DNA from: Brachypterus glaber
Lineage: Eukaryota > Arthropoda > Insecta > Coleoptera > Kateretidae
DNA: 64,000 nucleotides
Direction: 5' to 3'
Assembly: GCA_958510825.1 (NCBI GenBank)
Contig: OY294044.1
Location: 107,050,893 to 107,114,892 of the forward strand
Part shown: in pieces, positions 46,719 to 57,997 of the stretch
Position numbering within the stretch: the stretch's first letter is position 1
Layout of the letters: each line of letters begins with the position of its first letter
Notes under the pieces: generated by a model
Database searches by the model: none
The model's input: the letters and a program-made list of their open reading frames with translations, nothing else
What the model was told of the DNA's origin: nothing
Made by a program: the position numbers and the translations under genes

Positions 46719-48640
46719 AAGATAAGATAAGATAAGATAAGATTTATTTGGTGATATCACAATAGTATTACACAAGTCAAATAAAAGGAAAAATATAAAT
46801 AATTATAATGCACGAGCACAATTTTAAAAAATTTAAATATTAAAAAAATAAATAAATTGTACATATTTATACAAATAAAAAACAGAAATTAAAACTTTAC
46901 TGCTGGACAGACCTTCCCCAAAAACTCATCTGTGCTATGATAAGCTTTAGATACCAAAAATTCTTTAACCTCCTTTTTAAACTGCTTTAAAGGGAGTTCT
47001 TTTAGAGAAGAGGGTAAATGATTATAAAATAGTATACCATGGTAGTTGGTGCTATCTCTACTAGAGGCAAGCCGAAGGAATTTCACCCTAAATTTTTTTT
47101 GAGAACTAGTGTTATAATTGTGAAAATCACTATTTGTTGCATACTCATCTAAATTTTCATGAACATGTAGTAAGCACAAATATACGTATAAGGAGGGTAA
47201 TGTTAAAATACCCAACTCTATAAATTTACTTTTTACCTCGGCTCTAAAACCCAACCCTGATATTATACGCACTACTTTTCTCTGTAATCCAAATATCCGT
47301 GATAGTAGTACTAGTAGCGTGGCCCCAGCTAATCAAGCCATATGCCATTTGCGAAGAAAACAAAGCACAGTAAGCTGTAATAAGTATAGAGGAAAGTCAC
47401 CTAATTTCGGATACCTTTTACAATGTATTCAATATTTAATACTCGGTATTACTTTTTGATATTTTTTTTATATAACCAGATACAACTTATTATAGCGAAC
47501 CATGATTTATTATAAAAGCAATTTTATTACAGTTTATTTTTTCCAAAAAACACGGTTAAAAAAAATCAGCGCATTTTTGTGCATTTGAAAAAGGGCTCCT
47601 AATTTCGGACATATCCGAAAAATTTTTTTCAAGAGTAGATCCTGATCCCATTGCTTATGTTTCTTGTTATTCCTTCACATTTAAGACGTAATTTAATCAT
47701 TAAGCGATTTTCTACGAAATACTATAGGAACTATAATTTTAGATTCCCAATTTCGAATATCTTAGTATCTTAGGTAATTTTCGTTTTTTCAAAATTGTGT
47801 ATCTTAGTTTGTTGTATCATTATAAAAATAATAATTAATGGTTGGTTATCCTGAATAATAATTACCTTGCGGATATCCGAAATTGGGAATCAAATGCACA
47901 AAAATGGTCTATCCAAAATTAGGCAACTTTCTGCCTTTTAGATTAGAAATTTGTAGAATGTTTACGTTTTCAAATTGCTTAATTATGAATAGTGGATCAA
48001 CTTAACTAACATCATAACTTACCCAAGACAGAATCACGAACTTTTATAACGATTATTCATAAAATAAACAAACATAATAATGCAACTGAGCACAAAACTG
48101 CCATTTGCAATATAAACGATTTGTGCTGCCATTTAAAGGGGAGAAGCTCTACCGTTATCATATTACAGGACGGATTTAGTTTGACTTTTGGCTTCGCATA
48201 AAAGTAGGTTTCTGTTTACCTTTGCAGACAGTATCTTAAATACACTACTATCCGAAATTTGGAAACCATCCGAAATTAGGCGCATTTCCTCTATGTTGGT
48301 TTAGGGAGTTGGCAAGCTGTCTCATTGCATAAATGCTTCGTGACAATTTTTTAGCTAAAGCTTCAATATGTTGGTTCCAGTTAAGTTTAGGATCTAAATA
48401 TAGTCCCAGGAACTTTGCTTTTTCAGGATTGTCAAAAACATCCGTTGATCTGTGTGTGAACAACATATTAATAGTTTTATTAGAGTTTAGAGTTAAATTG
48501 TTGGCTTTAAACCAACTCTTGGCGTTCGACTGCGTTTCCTCCATTCTTATTAAACAATCATTCAATGCAGAACTTTTGTTAATGAATGTGGTATCATCTG
48601 CGAAAAGAGTTGTGATGGTATCATCATTTACTGACTTTAC
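46719..48640 (-). pseudogene. Jockey-type LINE, 5'-truncated, split by a TA insertion
   Basis: Read on the - strand from 48640: the RT catalytic box LFADDTTF (FADD of motif C) near 48600, WFKANNLTLNSNKT, then KFLGLYLDPKLNWNQHI and KKLSRSIYAMRQLANSL at 48300. The frame is broken by the insert 47389-48291, resumes with LITAYCALFSSQMAYGLISWG near 47360, shifts by one base near 47310, and ends in 46889-47272 (RIISGLGFRAE, LGILTLPSLYVYLCLL, FLRLASSRDST, FYNHLPSSLKELP). The 3' tail is a CTTAT repeat at 46719-46746. No intact enzyme is encoded. Confidence 0.8.
47389..48291. mobile_element. 903-bp TA-targeted element inserted in the LINE
   Basis: TA duplicates flank it (47387-47388 and 48292-48293). 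Inverted ends start GAGGAAA and continue CACCTAATTTCGGA / TCCGAAATTAGGCG. The phrase CCTAATTTCGGA or its inverse recurs at about 47590, 47880, 47925, 48250 and 48270. No transposase. Removing it with one TA copy makes the LINE frame continuous across the junction, which confirms the boundaries. Confidence 0.8.
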
Positions 48641-48680
48641 TAAAGTACTAAAGTACTAAAGTACTAAAGTACTAAAATAT
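48641..48680. repeat. Short tandem repeat (TAAAGTAC)n
   Basis: About five units of an eight-base word directly at the 5' truncation point of the LINE. Confidence 0.7.
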
Positions 48681-49320
48681 ACGTCTAGGTATCTAAATAA
48701 CAGCGGGTATCAAAATTTTTAGCTTTAAAATATTAATAAAGTTATTAAATGAATGTAAATAAACTAGTGCGTTTGTCCAAAGTTTACCCCACAGTTCAAA
48801 GTATCCCCCGCTCACGGTACTCTTCTTTCTATGGAGTGACGAAGAGTGAAATAAGCGATTGCACGCTCCGGTGCATCCCGAGTGCAGACACGGTTATGTT
48901 GCACCGAACAGTCAAGGCCAAAAATGCAATTTACTTTTAACAATCTCCCCATTCAAGTTTCATCTTTGTTTCGATATTCCTATTCATTATAAATATGTTC
49001 CCAGTCTATTTTATTTTTATATAACACTGACCAACAAATTAAAAAAACTTTGGCTCTTTTTTCAATGTTTTGTGGCTCTGAGAAGTCAAACGCGTTGACT
49101 AAATCAAAAATTGCGTATTGTTCTAATAGTCTAGTATTTTTAAACTTATTAAAAGTTTGGGTTATTCAGTTTTTGGAAATTTCTAACGAAATGACTCTTG
49201 CAACTAATTCGGATTCTTTATGAGAAAATCTGTAGAAATCCAATGTGTTATTCCCATAAAACTTTAAATTTGTGAAATTTTGTCAGTTTTCTGTGAAATT
49301 TAGGCTTTGTAGACCAGTTC

Positions 49321-49745
49321 ACGGAAAAAAAAAATTATAGCTAGGAGCGCTATAACACACATACCAAGCAAATTATAATCGCTTATTATATAAATACAAG
49401 GCTTTCTCTTACAATTATGGCAGTCAGTGTAAAAATTTATATGAAATACTTTAATTGTTTAGTGAATAATAAAATATAACAAATAGTATGGTATTTGTAG
49501 CTTAAATCGATTTAATTATTGTCCGTGCTAATAATTTTTATAATATAATAAAATTTCTGTAAATTTATAATAGTGCCTGTAATAAATATAATCGTGTATG
49601 TAATATATATAATCGTTTCCAATTTATTTTTAACATTATTAGTTATTGTGTCCCTTATAATCTATAGCTTAAATCACTATAATTTGCCACTGTTACCAAA
49701 TATCTTATAATGTATAGCGCAGAGCCCACTAATTTCTTTCCGTGT
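49321..49745. mobile_element. MITE with ends ACACGGAAA, copy 2
   Basis: Differs from 41703-42127 at only a few positions, so both insertions are young. Confidence 0.7.
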
Positions 49746-49839
49746 TGTTGTAAAAGTGAAAATAATCGAAAAAAATCGCAATATTTTCAATAATTATGTC
49801 AAAAATCATTATTTCAATGGACAGATAATGAGTGAATCT

Positions 49840-49925
49840 ACAAAAAAAATGAGCCCATGAAGTGCCTTTTTATGACAGATTCTCCCAGCACAGACAATTT
49901 TTTTTTGTGGGCCGGTGTTATTATG
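49840..49925. repeat. Fragment shared with the window's right end
   Basis: GAGCCCATGAAGTGCC and CAGCACAGA are shared with 63895-64000; the end ATTTTTTTTTGTGGGCC matches the terminus of the 10351-11152 foldback. Confidence 0.5.
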
Positions 49926-49990
49926 TTTTAAATTAAAAAGTTCCGTAGGGAACTTATGTTAAGTTTGACAGTCATTAAGAATAGCCCGTT

Positions 49991-51121
49991 GTGTGTGAAG
50001 ATTTTGTACTTGTTTTTGTGTTTAGTGAGCTGTTTTATATTATTATTATGGTCGAGACGACTTCAAAAACCAAGTTTTTGGGACTCATCCTGGACGAAAA
50101 CCTAAATTGGAATTTACACATGGACGAAATGAGCAGGAAATTGAATAAAGCACTTTATTCACTCCGGATGCTGAGACCATATGTAAATTTAAATACCCTT
50201 AAAGTGGTCTACTCGTCTAATTTCCAGTCAATATTGAAATTTGGTATATTGTTTTGGGGACAATGCACGAATGTTAATGAAATCTTTGCCATACAGAAAA
50301 GTACAGTTAAAATTATGCTTGGGCTTAAATATAACGATTCCTGTAGAGGACATTTTACAAGAAACAATATCCTTACCCTCACGGGTCTCTATGTATATGA
50401 ACTTTTAATGTTTATTTTTAAAAATAATAGTTTATTTCAGGAAATGAGATGCGTAAGCGCAAGAAGTCTAAATTACAATTTACCTCGTCACAGACTTACT
50501 CAATTTGAGAAAGGATGCTTCTACTCATGTTTATCGGTTTACAATAAGTTACCAGAGTGTATTAAATTAACGCGAAACTTTAATAGGTTTAAAAATCTTG
50601 TGTTCAATTATTTACTTCAAAAAGAACCGTACACAATGACTGAGTTTATGTTGTAATTTTATATTTGTTAATATTTATTTGATGTAAAGTACCTTGTAAG
50701 TTTTTAATACTAAATTTTATAGTTTATGTAAGTTTATTTATACTTCCATTTTTATATATTTGTATTTATATTATGAGTTATATTCATGACAAATTTCATG
50801 TTCAAAATTGTATATTCATGTGAGTGTCACAAACGAATATTCCGTTTTAATTTACATTTTACATGTTTGTTTAACCTCGTACTATTCTACTTAATTAAGC
50901 ATCCCCTAAGTCCAGGACTTGTGTGGGCTAGTAGAAGAGGGAACCACCGGCTTATACTGACTTTCGAACCAGTTTCTAGGGATTGTCCGTTTCACTTATC
51001 GCCTTCGCCAAATTTCAATTATTAATTAAAGGCAAATCGGCGCCAGTGAGAATCGAACTCACGATAGTAGACTTGCTATGCATACGCGCTAGCCACTACG
51101 CTATGCCTTGATGAAATAAAG

Positions 51122-51170
<49 letters not shown>
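49991..51170 (+). pseudogene. Jockey-type LINE, 5'-truncated, with ATT tail
   Basis: The 221-codon frame 49991-50656 is the RT thumb and C-terminal region: TKFLGLILDENLNWNLHM, RKLNKALYSLRMLRPYVN, LKFGILFWGQ, IQKSTVKIMLGL, ILTLTGLYVYELLMF, SVYNKLPECIK. The first about 20 residues, before VETTSKT, are probably chance sequence joined at the truncation point. It is a different copy and subfamily from 46719-48640. A SINE (50838-51107) lies in the 3' untranslated region, and the element ends in an ATT repeat (51124-51170). The catalytic RT motifs are absent. Confidence 0.75.
50838..51107 (-). mobile_element. SINE with tRNA-derived promoter head, copy 2
   Basis: Same family as 41395-41665, colinear over its whole length. 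B box complement at 51048-51060, A box complement at about 51084-51098. It sits in the 3' untranslated part of the LINE at 49991-51170, between the stop codon and the ATT-repeat tail. Confidence 0.7.
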
Positions 51171-51171
<1 letters not shown>

Positions 51172-51394
51172 GTATTTTAAAATAATTTTGCATATAATGC
51201 ACATTTTTTACTGTGACAAAGTCCAAATATAATGTTTTTAGGGATTTTTTTAGGTTGGTTTAAAGACAAAAATTTATGTTGTCTAACTTATTGTACCGGT
51301 GATCATTGCCGAATTTACTTGTCAAGTTAAAAAAAAATGCATCGATTTAAATCCTTTGTAGAAAACCAGACTGTGTGCCAGAAAAAAATATATA

Positions 51395-52102
51395 CAGTGC
51401 GTTCCAAAAGTCACCCCCCCCCTCTTAACTTTTGAACGAGTTGAGATATCGATTTCAAATTTAGAACTCTTAAATAAGAAAACTTAAACTATCTTTAAGC
51501 ATATATTTGTTACTTTTATCTCTTAAAATGTGGGCAGGGGGGCATGGGGGGAATTTTTTTTTAAATGGAGGGAAGTCGTGTGATACATCATTTTAAAGCC
51601 TTTAAAATTCTCTATATAACCATATATTTTTAAATTTTTTAAACATGTTTTTTAAGGTTTTGATTTTTCAGTTTTTTGTGCTAAAAAATAAATTTTTAAG
51701 TTTTTTTTTGTTAATTTTTATTTATGTCAACTAAAATTAGTTGAAAAGTATAATTTACTTTATTTCATTATGAAATTAGGCATTTTTAAAAAATTGTTTG
51801 GATTTTGACAAAAATACCCATTTTCAACCCTACTTTAAACCCAAAAAAAATGTTTAAAAAAAATAAAAATATACAATTACATCATTTTAAAGCTTATAAA
51901 ATTCTCCATTTATCACACGACCCACCTTTCCATTTAAAAAAATGTCGCCCCATGCCCCTCTGCCCACATTTTAAGAGCTAAAAGTATCAAATATATGCTT
52001 AAATATAGTTTAAGTTGTCTTATTTAAGAGTTCTAAATTTGAAGTCGATATCTAAACTCGTTCCAAAGTTAAGAGGGGAGGGGTGACTTTTGGACCGCTC
52101 TG
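51395..52102. mobile_element. Foldback family, complete copy
   Basis: Flanked by TA (51393-51394 and 52103-52104). Same arms and centre as 23667-24397; non-coding. Confidence 0.7.
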
Positions 52103-52854
52103 TATGTGGACCTGTGTCAAAAATATTATGTTCCCAGTTTATTGCAGATAATCGCTATAAAAGTAGATATAGACGCTATTTAACAGCCATATACGGGCTG
52201 TTTTACATGAAACAATATGTTGGAAATATATACTGAAGCTGCCATTATTACTACACACATGAATATACTTATTTGTACCAGTTATATGTACATTTGCGGC
52301 AATTTGTATAATTCTATAGTGCACGGTGTATTAAAATTTAATTTTTATTCGATTGATTCTAAAAGCGACACTTTTCGTTTATGTTTTAGGGGCGAAAAGT
52401 TGAACTTTGTGGCCCTAGGGCCAAAAGGTTTTTTCGCCCGCTAACTAATACTTGTTATTTTTAAGCTTTTTAAAAGAATATGCTAATATTTATAAAGAAA
52501 TATGACCTTTTGGTCACTTTTGGTCTTGAACTAACTGTTCTTTTTGACCAGATACAGTTATTATAATCATTTCGTACAAAATAAAAATTTCTTCTACAAC
52601 ATAACCTCAAAATATATATTAACCCATTAATCTGTATTCATACACGAAAATAAATTACTAACACAAAATTTCAATTGTCAAATCACTTTCAATATTTATA
52701 ATATTCATAGAACGGTTTCAGAAGTATTATTTATATATTTTTTTTTTACTATATACAAAAGTTTTGGGTACCCTTTAAATATTTTCAATACATTGATATT
52801 TTTTTTAAATATCATTCCGAATGATACTAAGAATATATTCTTATTTAATAAAAT

Positions 52855-53395
52855 CTAGCCAACTGAAATGTCACTATTTGATCCAAAATATTTCTTTAGA
52901 TCTTTAACATGCCAGTCGCCTCTATGACCATCTGCATTTTCCAAAATATACACTAACTTTGACTTTTTCGCAACAACTTTGCAAAGTATGTACTTTGGAG
53001 CAAGTTTTGCAGCAAAACTTTTACTAGCATCTGAGAGTACTTTGTTTCGTCTCCAAACTTTTTCACCTATATCAAAATTTACTTCACGCTTGCGCAAATC
53101 ATAAGTACGCTTATTACGTTCATAAGCTTCATGTAAATATTTCTTTACATCAATAAAAATCTCTTTAAGATTTCCCAAGTCTTGGCTATACGAGTCTCTG
53201 TCACAAGGTTCTAATTTAACACCATCAGTTGATGTCATTTTGCCATAATAAGTTCCTGTGATAGGTACATTCCTCCCAAAATTAAGAAATGCCGGCGTAT
53301 ACCCCGTAACTTCATTTACAGACGTTCGTAAAGCTAGACCTATTTTTGCTAAATTTTTACCATTTTTGCAGTCAAAAATCGAATTTCCATTTTAA
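52855..53395 (-). pseudogene. LTR retrotransposon (Ty3/gypsy type) integrase C-terminus, partial
   Basis: The - strand frame runs from about 53395 to the stop at 52857. An ATG at 53238 is internal; family-like sequence continues upstream of it with RTSVNEVTGYTPAFLNFGR, the conserved end of the integrase core. Downstream are a charged helix (EAYERNKRTYDLRKR), KVWRRNKVLSDASKSF, LAPKY and GDWHVKDLKKYF, the usual C-terminal chromatin/DNA-binding part. No protease, RT or LTR was found nearby. This is an old insect retroelement fragment and cannot function. Confidence 0.75.
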
Positions 53396-54452
53396 CTAAA
53401 TCTTCCTTTTTGAATATTTATTTTCAAAATTTAAATTCAATTTACTCAAAATATCTATTTTATAATAAAATATTTATACTGTACCACAAATTATTTTTTT
53501 TTTGTGTACACTGTTCAACAAAGTTTTTGCATACTTTGGAAAATTTCCCAAATAAGTCAAAAAAAAATACTAAATTATTATTTATCTCAATTGGACAAAT
53601 TAATAATTATAAATAGTCTCCAAAACTACAAAATTAGCTAATATTTATTCATATCCTTCGCATAAATAAATACCCTATTATCCATTTATTTCTATTGAAT
53701 AAACGATAATTTCTAGAAAAACTGAACCCACGCCAAAATTTCTCTATTCCATGTTATTCCATAAAATTCAGAAAAAACATAAAAAACACATATCTGATAT
53801 ATCTTATCAGATTAACTCTAATTTGACTTAATTTTCAACAAAAAATATTTTATTCAACAGTTATATGTAGGTTTTCTCAAAATGAACTTTAAGTTACACT
53901 GAAAAAAAATAAGCTTTAGATTTTTATAAAAAATACACTGAGAAAAATGGAGTAAAATTAAAAAAACAAGTGTTCTATCTATCCAAATACCACGTTCTTG
54001 GGCGCCAATATTAGTGTACCGTAATTAATACGTTCACTGCCAACGGCTAGTTTTGACAGCGGAGCAATGGGTATGGGCAAGGGAAAAATAGAAAGAATTG
54101 ATTATTGTTGTTAGGGGCGCCAGTTACTTTAGCTTTTACTCCTTTAGGTAAGTAACAACCTAGTGTAAATACTTAAGCTTTTCAGTTTGAGAAAATATAA
54201 CCTCTAAATAAAATAAGATAATTCATTTGAGAAATTTATTATAAAAGCCCCAGACAAATTTAAACAGAAATTAATCAAAACTAAAGCTTTTTTAATTTGA
54301 AAATGAAACCGCACGCAAAAGAAACGATTCAATTGTTTTTTTAGCGATGTGATTGGACAGAAATTTGTCGTGGATAACTAGATAAGTAATAAGACAGTAA
54401 AAAGTATTATTTTTTGCAATTTAAAATTATGTATATTTTAATAATTTATTAT
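53396..54452. other. AT-rich interval, nothing recognised
   Basis: No coding or repeat signature was seen; the open frame 53410-53616 is AT-driven. Confidence 0.4.
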
Positions 54453-54839
54453 AATGGCGATTTCTCCCGTTAGATTAGACAGGGATAAAAGTTCTACCCA
54501 AAAAGGATAGAAGACATATATATACTCAAACTTCCACCCAACCAAACAAATACAATATTTACTTGGCCGGGCGAAAAGTGTAACAATATTATTTTTATTA
54601 AAGAAAATACTGGCGCCATCTAAATTTTAGTAGAATTATCTTATTCTACAGATTCACATTAGCTATGTTCGTTCGTGCCGCTCAGTGCTCCACTTTCCGG
54701 CCAACCAAATAAATACTGTATTTGTTGTATGAAAAACAAATACAGTATTTATTTGGTTGGCTGGAAAGTGTAGCACAAATGAGATAGAGATAGGGTAGAC
54801 GTCTTTTGTTTCATAATTCTAGTTGTAGAGAGCTCCATT
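54453..54839 (+). mobile_element. Dispersed hairpin element, copy 3
   Basis: Colinear with copy 2 but with a deletion removing one arm of the first hairpin (near 54545). Confidence 0.65.
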
Positions 54840-54867
54840 AGTAACAATCGAATAAAAGATATTGTAT

Positions 54868-54990
54868 AATATACGGGCAAAAAGTTAAATTTCTATTTCG
54901 TAGATTTATTACCCTCGGGCCGGCTCTCGGCTTCTAAAAACCTACTCAATCGAAAAATGTAACTTTTCGCCCTTGTATTATAAATAACTA
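54868..54990. mobile_element. Small imperfect inverted repeat
   Basis: TATAATATACGGGCAAAAAG on the left mirrors CTTTTCGCCCTTGTATTATA on the right. Confidence 0.45.
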
Positions 54991-55439
54991 TTTTTAATTT
55001 TCACCTTTTCTAATAATGTTGTTCTTTTGTTTTAGGTAAGTTCCATTCAAAGACTACTAAATGCCAAAATGTAAGTAGTTATAGACCAAGGACCTACAAC
55101 TCAAGTTTTCGTAAATTTAAAGGGTACATTTAAACATTTAGTTAAGTTTTCTATAAAACAGTAAAAAATCGGTTTAAATGATATGAATAACATCTTAAGA
55201 ATCAAGCAAAACGACCAAGCCGGCAATTTTTTTTTGGGAAGATGACCTTTTTTTATTCATTATTTTTGTCAGCGAGGAGTTTTTTTTAAGAATTTTAAAT
55301 GTACCCCCTTTTTTATTTTTTATGTAAACAATCTTAAATGTGGATTCTTGTAGTCTCTGAAGATGATTGTTAGCGTAATAGTTTAGAAGCTATTATACAG
55401 AAAAACGATCGAAACGCGTCAGAAATAAAAGGAATTAAA

Positions 55440-56081
55440 CATAGACAAGGAAAGACCTCCAAAGCCGTTGCGGAATACTGTGATAAATGTGCCTAGCGCA
55501 TCTGAGATAAACTTGCACATGCGCACTACTATTGTTGTTTTTGACGAGTATTTTAAACCTTAGTTTTGTGTCAAATAAAAATTGTAAAAAATTCAACAAA
55601 AAACAATAAATATCTATAAGAATTTTTCGAGGCGTGTTTGAATTTTGGGATTTTGTACACCTACTTTGAGTACACCAGGGATTGACCCTTTGTTCTTTAT
55701 AAAGCAACAATACAGGTTAGGTTTAAAGTTATAAACAAACGCAGCAAAAAAACAATTAAAACACAGTAGAAGTCGAAAAATGAACAAAAACAAACGACGA
55801 TCTGACAGTACTGACAGTATAAACAAACTACTAATAATTCGTTACCCCAGTATTGGTTTGCCATATCTCTATTTTTGGACATTTTAAGATTTTTACTGGG
55901 GTATTTTTGGAGATAAGACAATGAATACTGATGAATTGTTTTACGAGCGACAGCATTTCACAGCTGATAGAGATGCGTACTGCGCAAGGTCAGATATATT
56001 GCGTTACGTCATTTCGCTGCCCCATTCTGTCACAAAATAATCTTGCTCAGGCTGACTAATGGTTCTCTTTCCTTCTCTATG
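55440..56081. mobile_element. hAT-type non-autonomous element, copy D
   Basis: TSD GAATTAAA/GAATCAAA (55432-55439 and 56082-56089, 7 of 8). Same orientation as copy A, with a short deletion near 55615. Confidence 0.75.
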
Positions 56082-56614
56082 GAATCAAACTATAGGAGAA
56101 TAATAGAAAAATTTGTCTTATTTCAATAAAAAACTTCTCCTATTCGGCTTTAACACAAAAAATATTAAAATGATTTGACTAAAACAACAGCCAAATAAGA
56201 ACTAAATGTTTGGCGCTCAGCTCGTTTTGTTTTTATTAAATCACTTTAATGTTATGAACAACTCTTAGAATGCATTAAATAAAAATAAATTCAGTCCGGT
56301 TTTATACATTTTTAAATTGTTTTTTTTTACGTTTTGACTCACATTTATGGTAAAAATTCGTAAATTTTAGGGGCAACTTTGGCGGATTCTTGGCAATTTT
56401 GATCATTTTGAAATTTGGCACATAATTTTGTATGCTCAAAAGGAAAAAAATAACATTTCAAGTCCTTTAAATTTTTCACTTATACAAAAATTACAGACAA
56501 TTTTTAACGATTTTTTACGATTTATGGTAATTTTAAGAATTTTAGGGTCCCCATTAGCACCATTAGAGAAGTTTGATCACTGTCATACTTTCAGAATTTT
56601 CTAGTTACAACTAA

Positions 56615-56755
56615 ATAATAGTATATTATTTACCAAGTGAGAGAAGTTTAACATTTTTGACCTGCGTCAAATTGCGGGATGAGCGCGCTAGCGCGAAGCC
56701 CGTAAGACGCGGTCTAAAATGTTAAATCTTCACTCACGTGGAAAATATAGTATTT
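56615..56755. repeat. CG-rich palindromic cassette 3
   Basis: TATTATTTACCAAGTGAG with AGTTTAACATTTT on the left mirrors AAAATGTTAAATCTTCACTC with CGTGGAAAATATA on the right; the centre is GAGCGCGCTAGCGCGAAG. A short frame starts 215 bases downstream at 56971. Confidence 0.5.
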
Positions 56756-56970
56756 TTTTCACTACCAGTACAATTAATTAGCTATTTATTTATTTATTTT
56801 ACTAAAATTTAATGAAAAAGCTTATAAATTTAAAATATCACGCTGGCCGTTCGCGGCCATTAAAAAAACAAATGAATAACTTGACATTTCTGGTAGAAAT
56901 TTTCTGGTGATCTGCTAAAATTATTAAGTTAGAAAGTGTTTCCGTGTTAAGTGTGATAAAATATATAAAA

Positions 56971-57099
56971 ATGGAAAGTGAAATGCAAAGTGATGATTCT
57001 GGTACTCCCCCAGAAATAAGGGTACAGGCGAAAACTGTGAGGGGGAATCTATTGCCTCAAAAATCGATATATGGGGGTTGTACCTCTAGTAATCTTTGA
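56971..57099 (+). pseudogene. Short frame with NLLPQKS motif (unknown)
   Basis: ATG 56971 opens 42 codons: MESEMQSDDSGTPPEIRVQ, then AKTVRGNLLPQKS, then IYGGCTSSNL and stop. The acidic start followed by a (L)LPxKS box parallels the short frames at 5986-6093 and 36906-37034. Similar boxes open the core-binding domain of tyrosine-recombinase-like transposon proteins; only a tentative link. Confidence 0.3.
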
Positions 57100-57419
57100 T
57101 CCTTACGGTAATATATGGGTTGTATAATCTATGGTTGAATATGATGGACCAATGATTTTCACTTTTTGAAATGTTTTTTGTAAAACATATTTTATAGGTA
57201 CTAATATTTTTTAATTTATCATGCAATAAATAAATTTGGTGCCTAAAAACACTTGTAAATAGCAATGTGATTTAATAATTAAGTGAAACGTCAGATGCCA
57301 AAACAGCTGAATAAAAATTCATTATTAACCATGGTGCAATTTCATTATTTTTAGAACCTCTGACTGAAAAGAACAGTAATAAAGATGTGCTTTTAGGCTG
57401 GTGGTGAAAAAAAATTTTA

Positions 57420-57810
57420 AGATAATACTGCTGCTAACAAAATAATACTTTCCCCTATAGGCCTAGTTTCATTAAATTTTTTCATTTTTTTTCAAGTTTC
57501 TTTGTTCGAAACGAAACATAAATAGAAAAATAAAAAAATTTTCTGTTATTAAAAAAAAAAAATTTCAAAAAAAGTTTCTTTTTTCGTAAAACGAAAAAAA
57601 TAAATTGAAAAAAAAATGTTTTTGAAAAAAAAATAGTTTTTACCCCATTTTACCCCCTTACCCCAATCGGATTTTTACCAAAAACAATCCCAGCCTAGAA
57701 CTTTGGATAATCAACCTGTGTTCCGAATTTGAAGTCTTTAGCCCGAAGCGTTCTTAAGTTATCGTGGTCACAAATTTCCCGGACACAGACCGACAGACAG
57801 AATTTTTTTT
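57420..57810 (+). repeat. Dispersed repeat, copy 2
   Basis: Colinear with 25720-26055 and ends in CACAGACCGACAGACAGA. No coding frame. Confidence 0.6.
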
Positions 57811-57997
57811 TTACGGAAATCATATTTTTTGGATATAAAACGTCCAGAAACGTAAAAAAAGCAATAAATTATTTTCGAATTTTTTTTTAATAACGCAAGA
57901 CTTTCCTTGGGGAGAGTAATAAAAAAATATAAGGTTCACCGTAATCATATACACATGCAAAATTTATATCTCCTTCCGTTCAAAAATGACGGGCGAG

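Noticed and set aside
46889..47272. Stand-alone 127-codon protein
   Set aside because: It is the C-terminus of the LINE that continues, with a frameshift and an insertion, to 48640.
51039..51107. Functional tRNA gene on the - strand
   Set aside because: A and B boxes are present, but the acceptor stem pairs over only a few bases and the same head begins a 270-bp repeat found twice, so it is a SINE head.
52855..53238. Complete gene starting at ATG 53238
   Set aside because: Integrase-like sequence continues in frame upstream of that ATG, so it is an internal Met of a truncated element.
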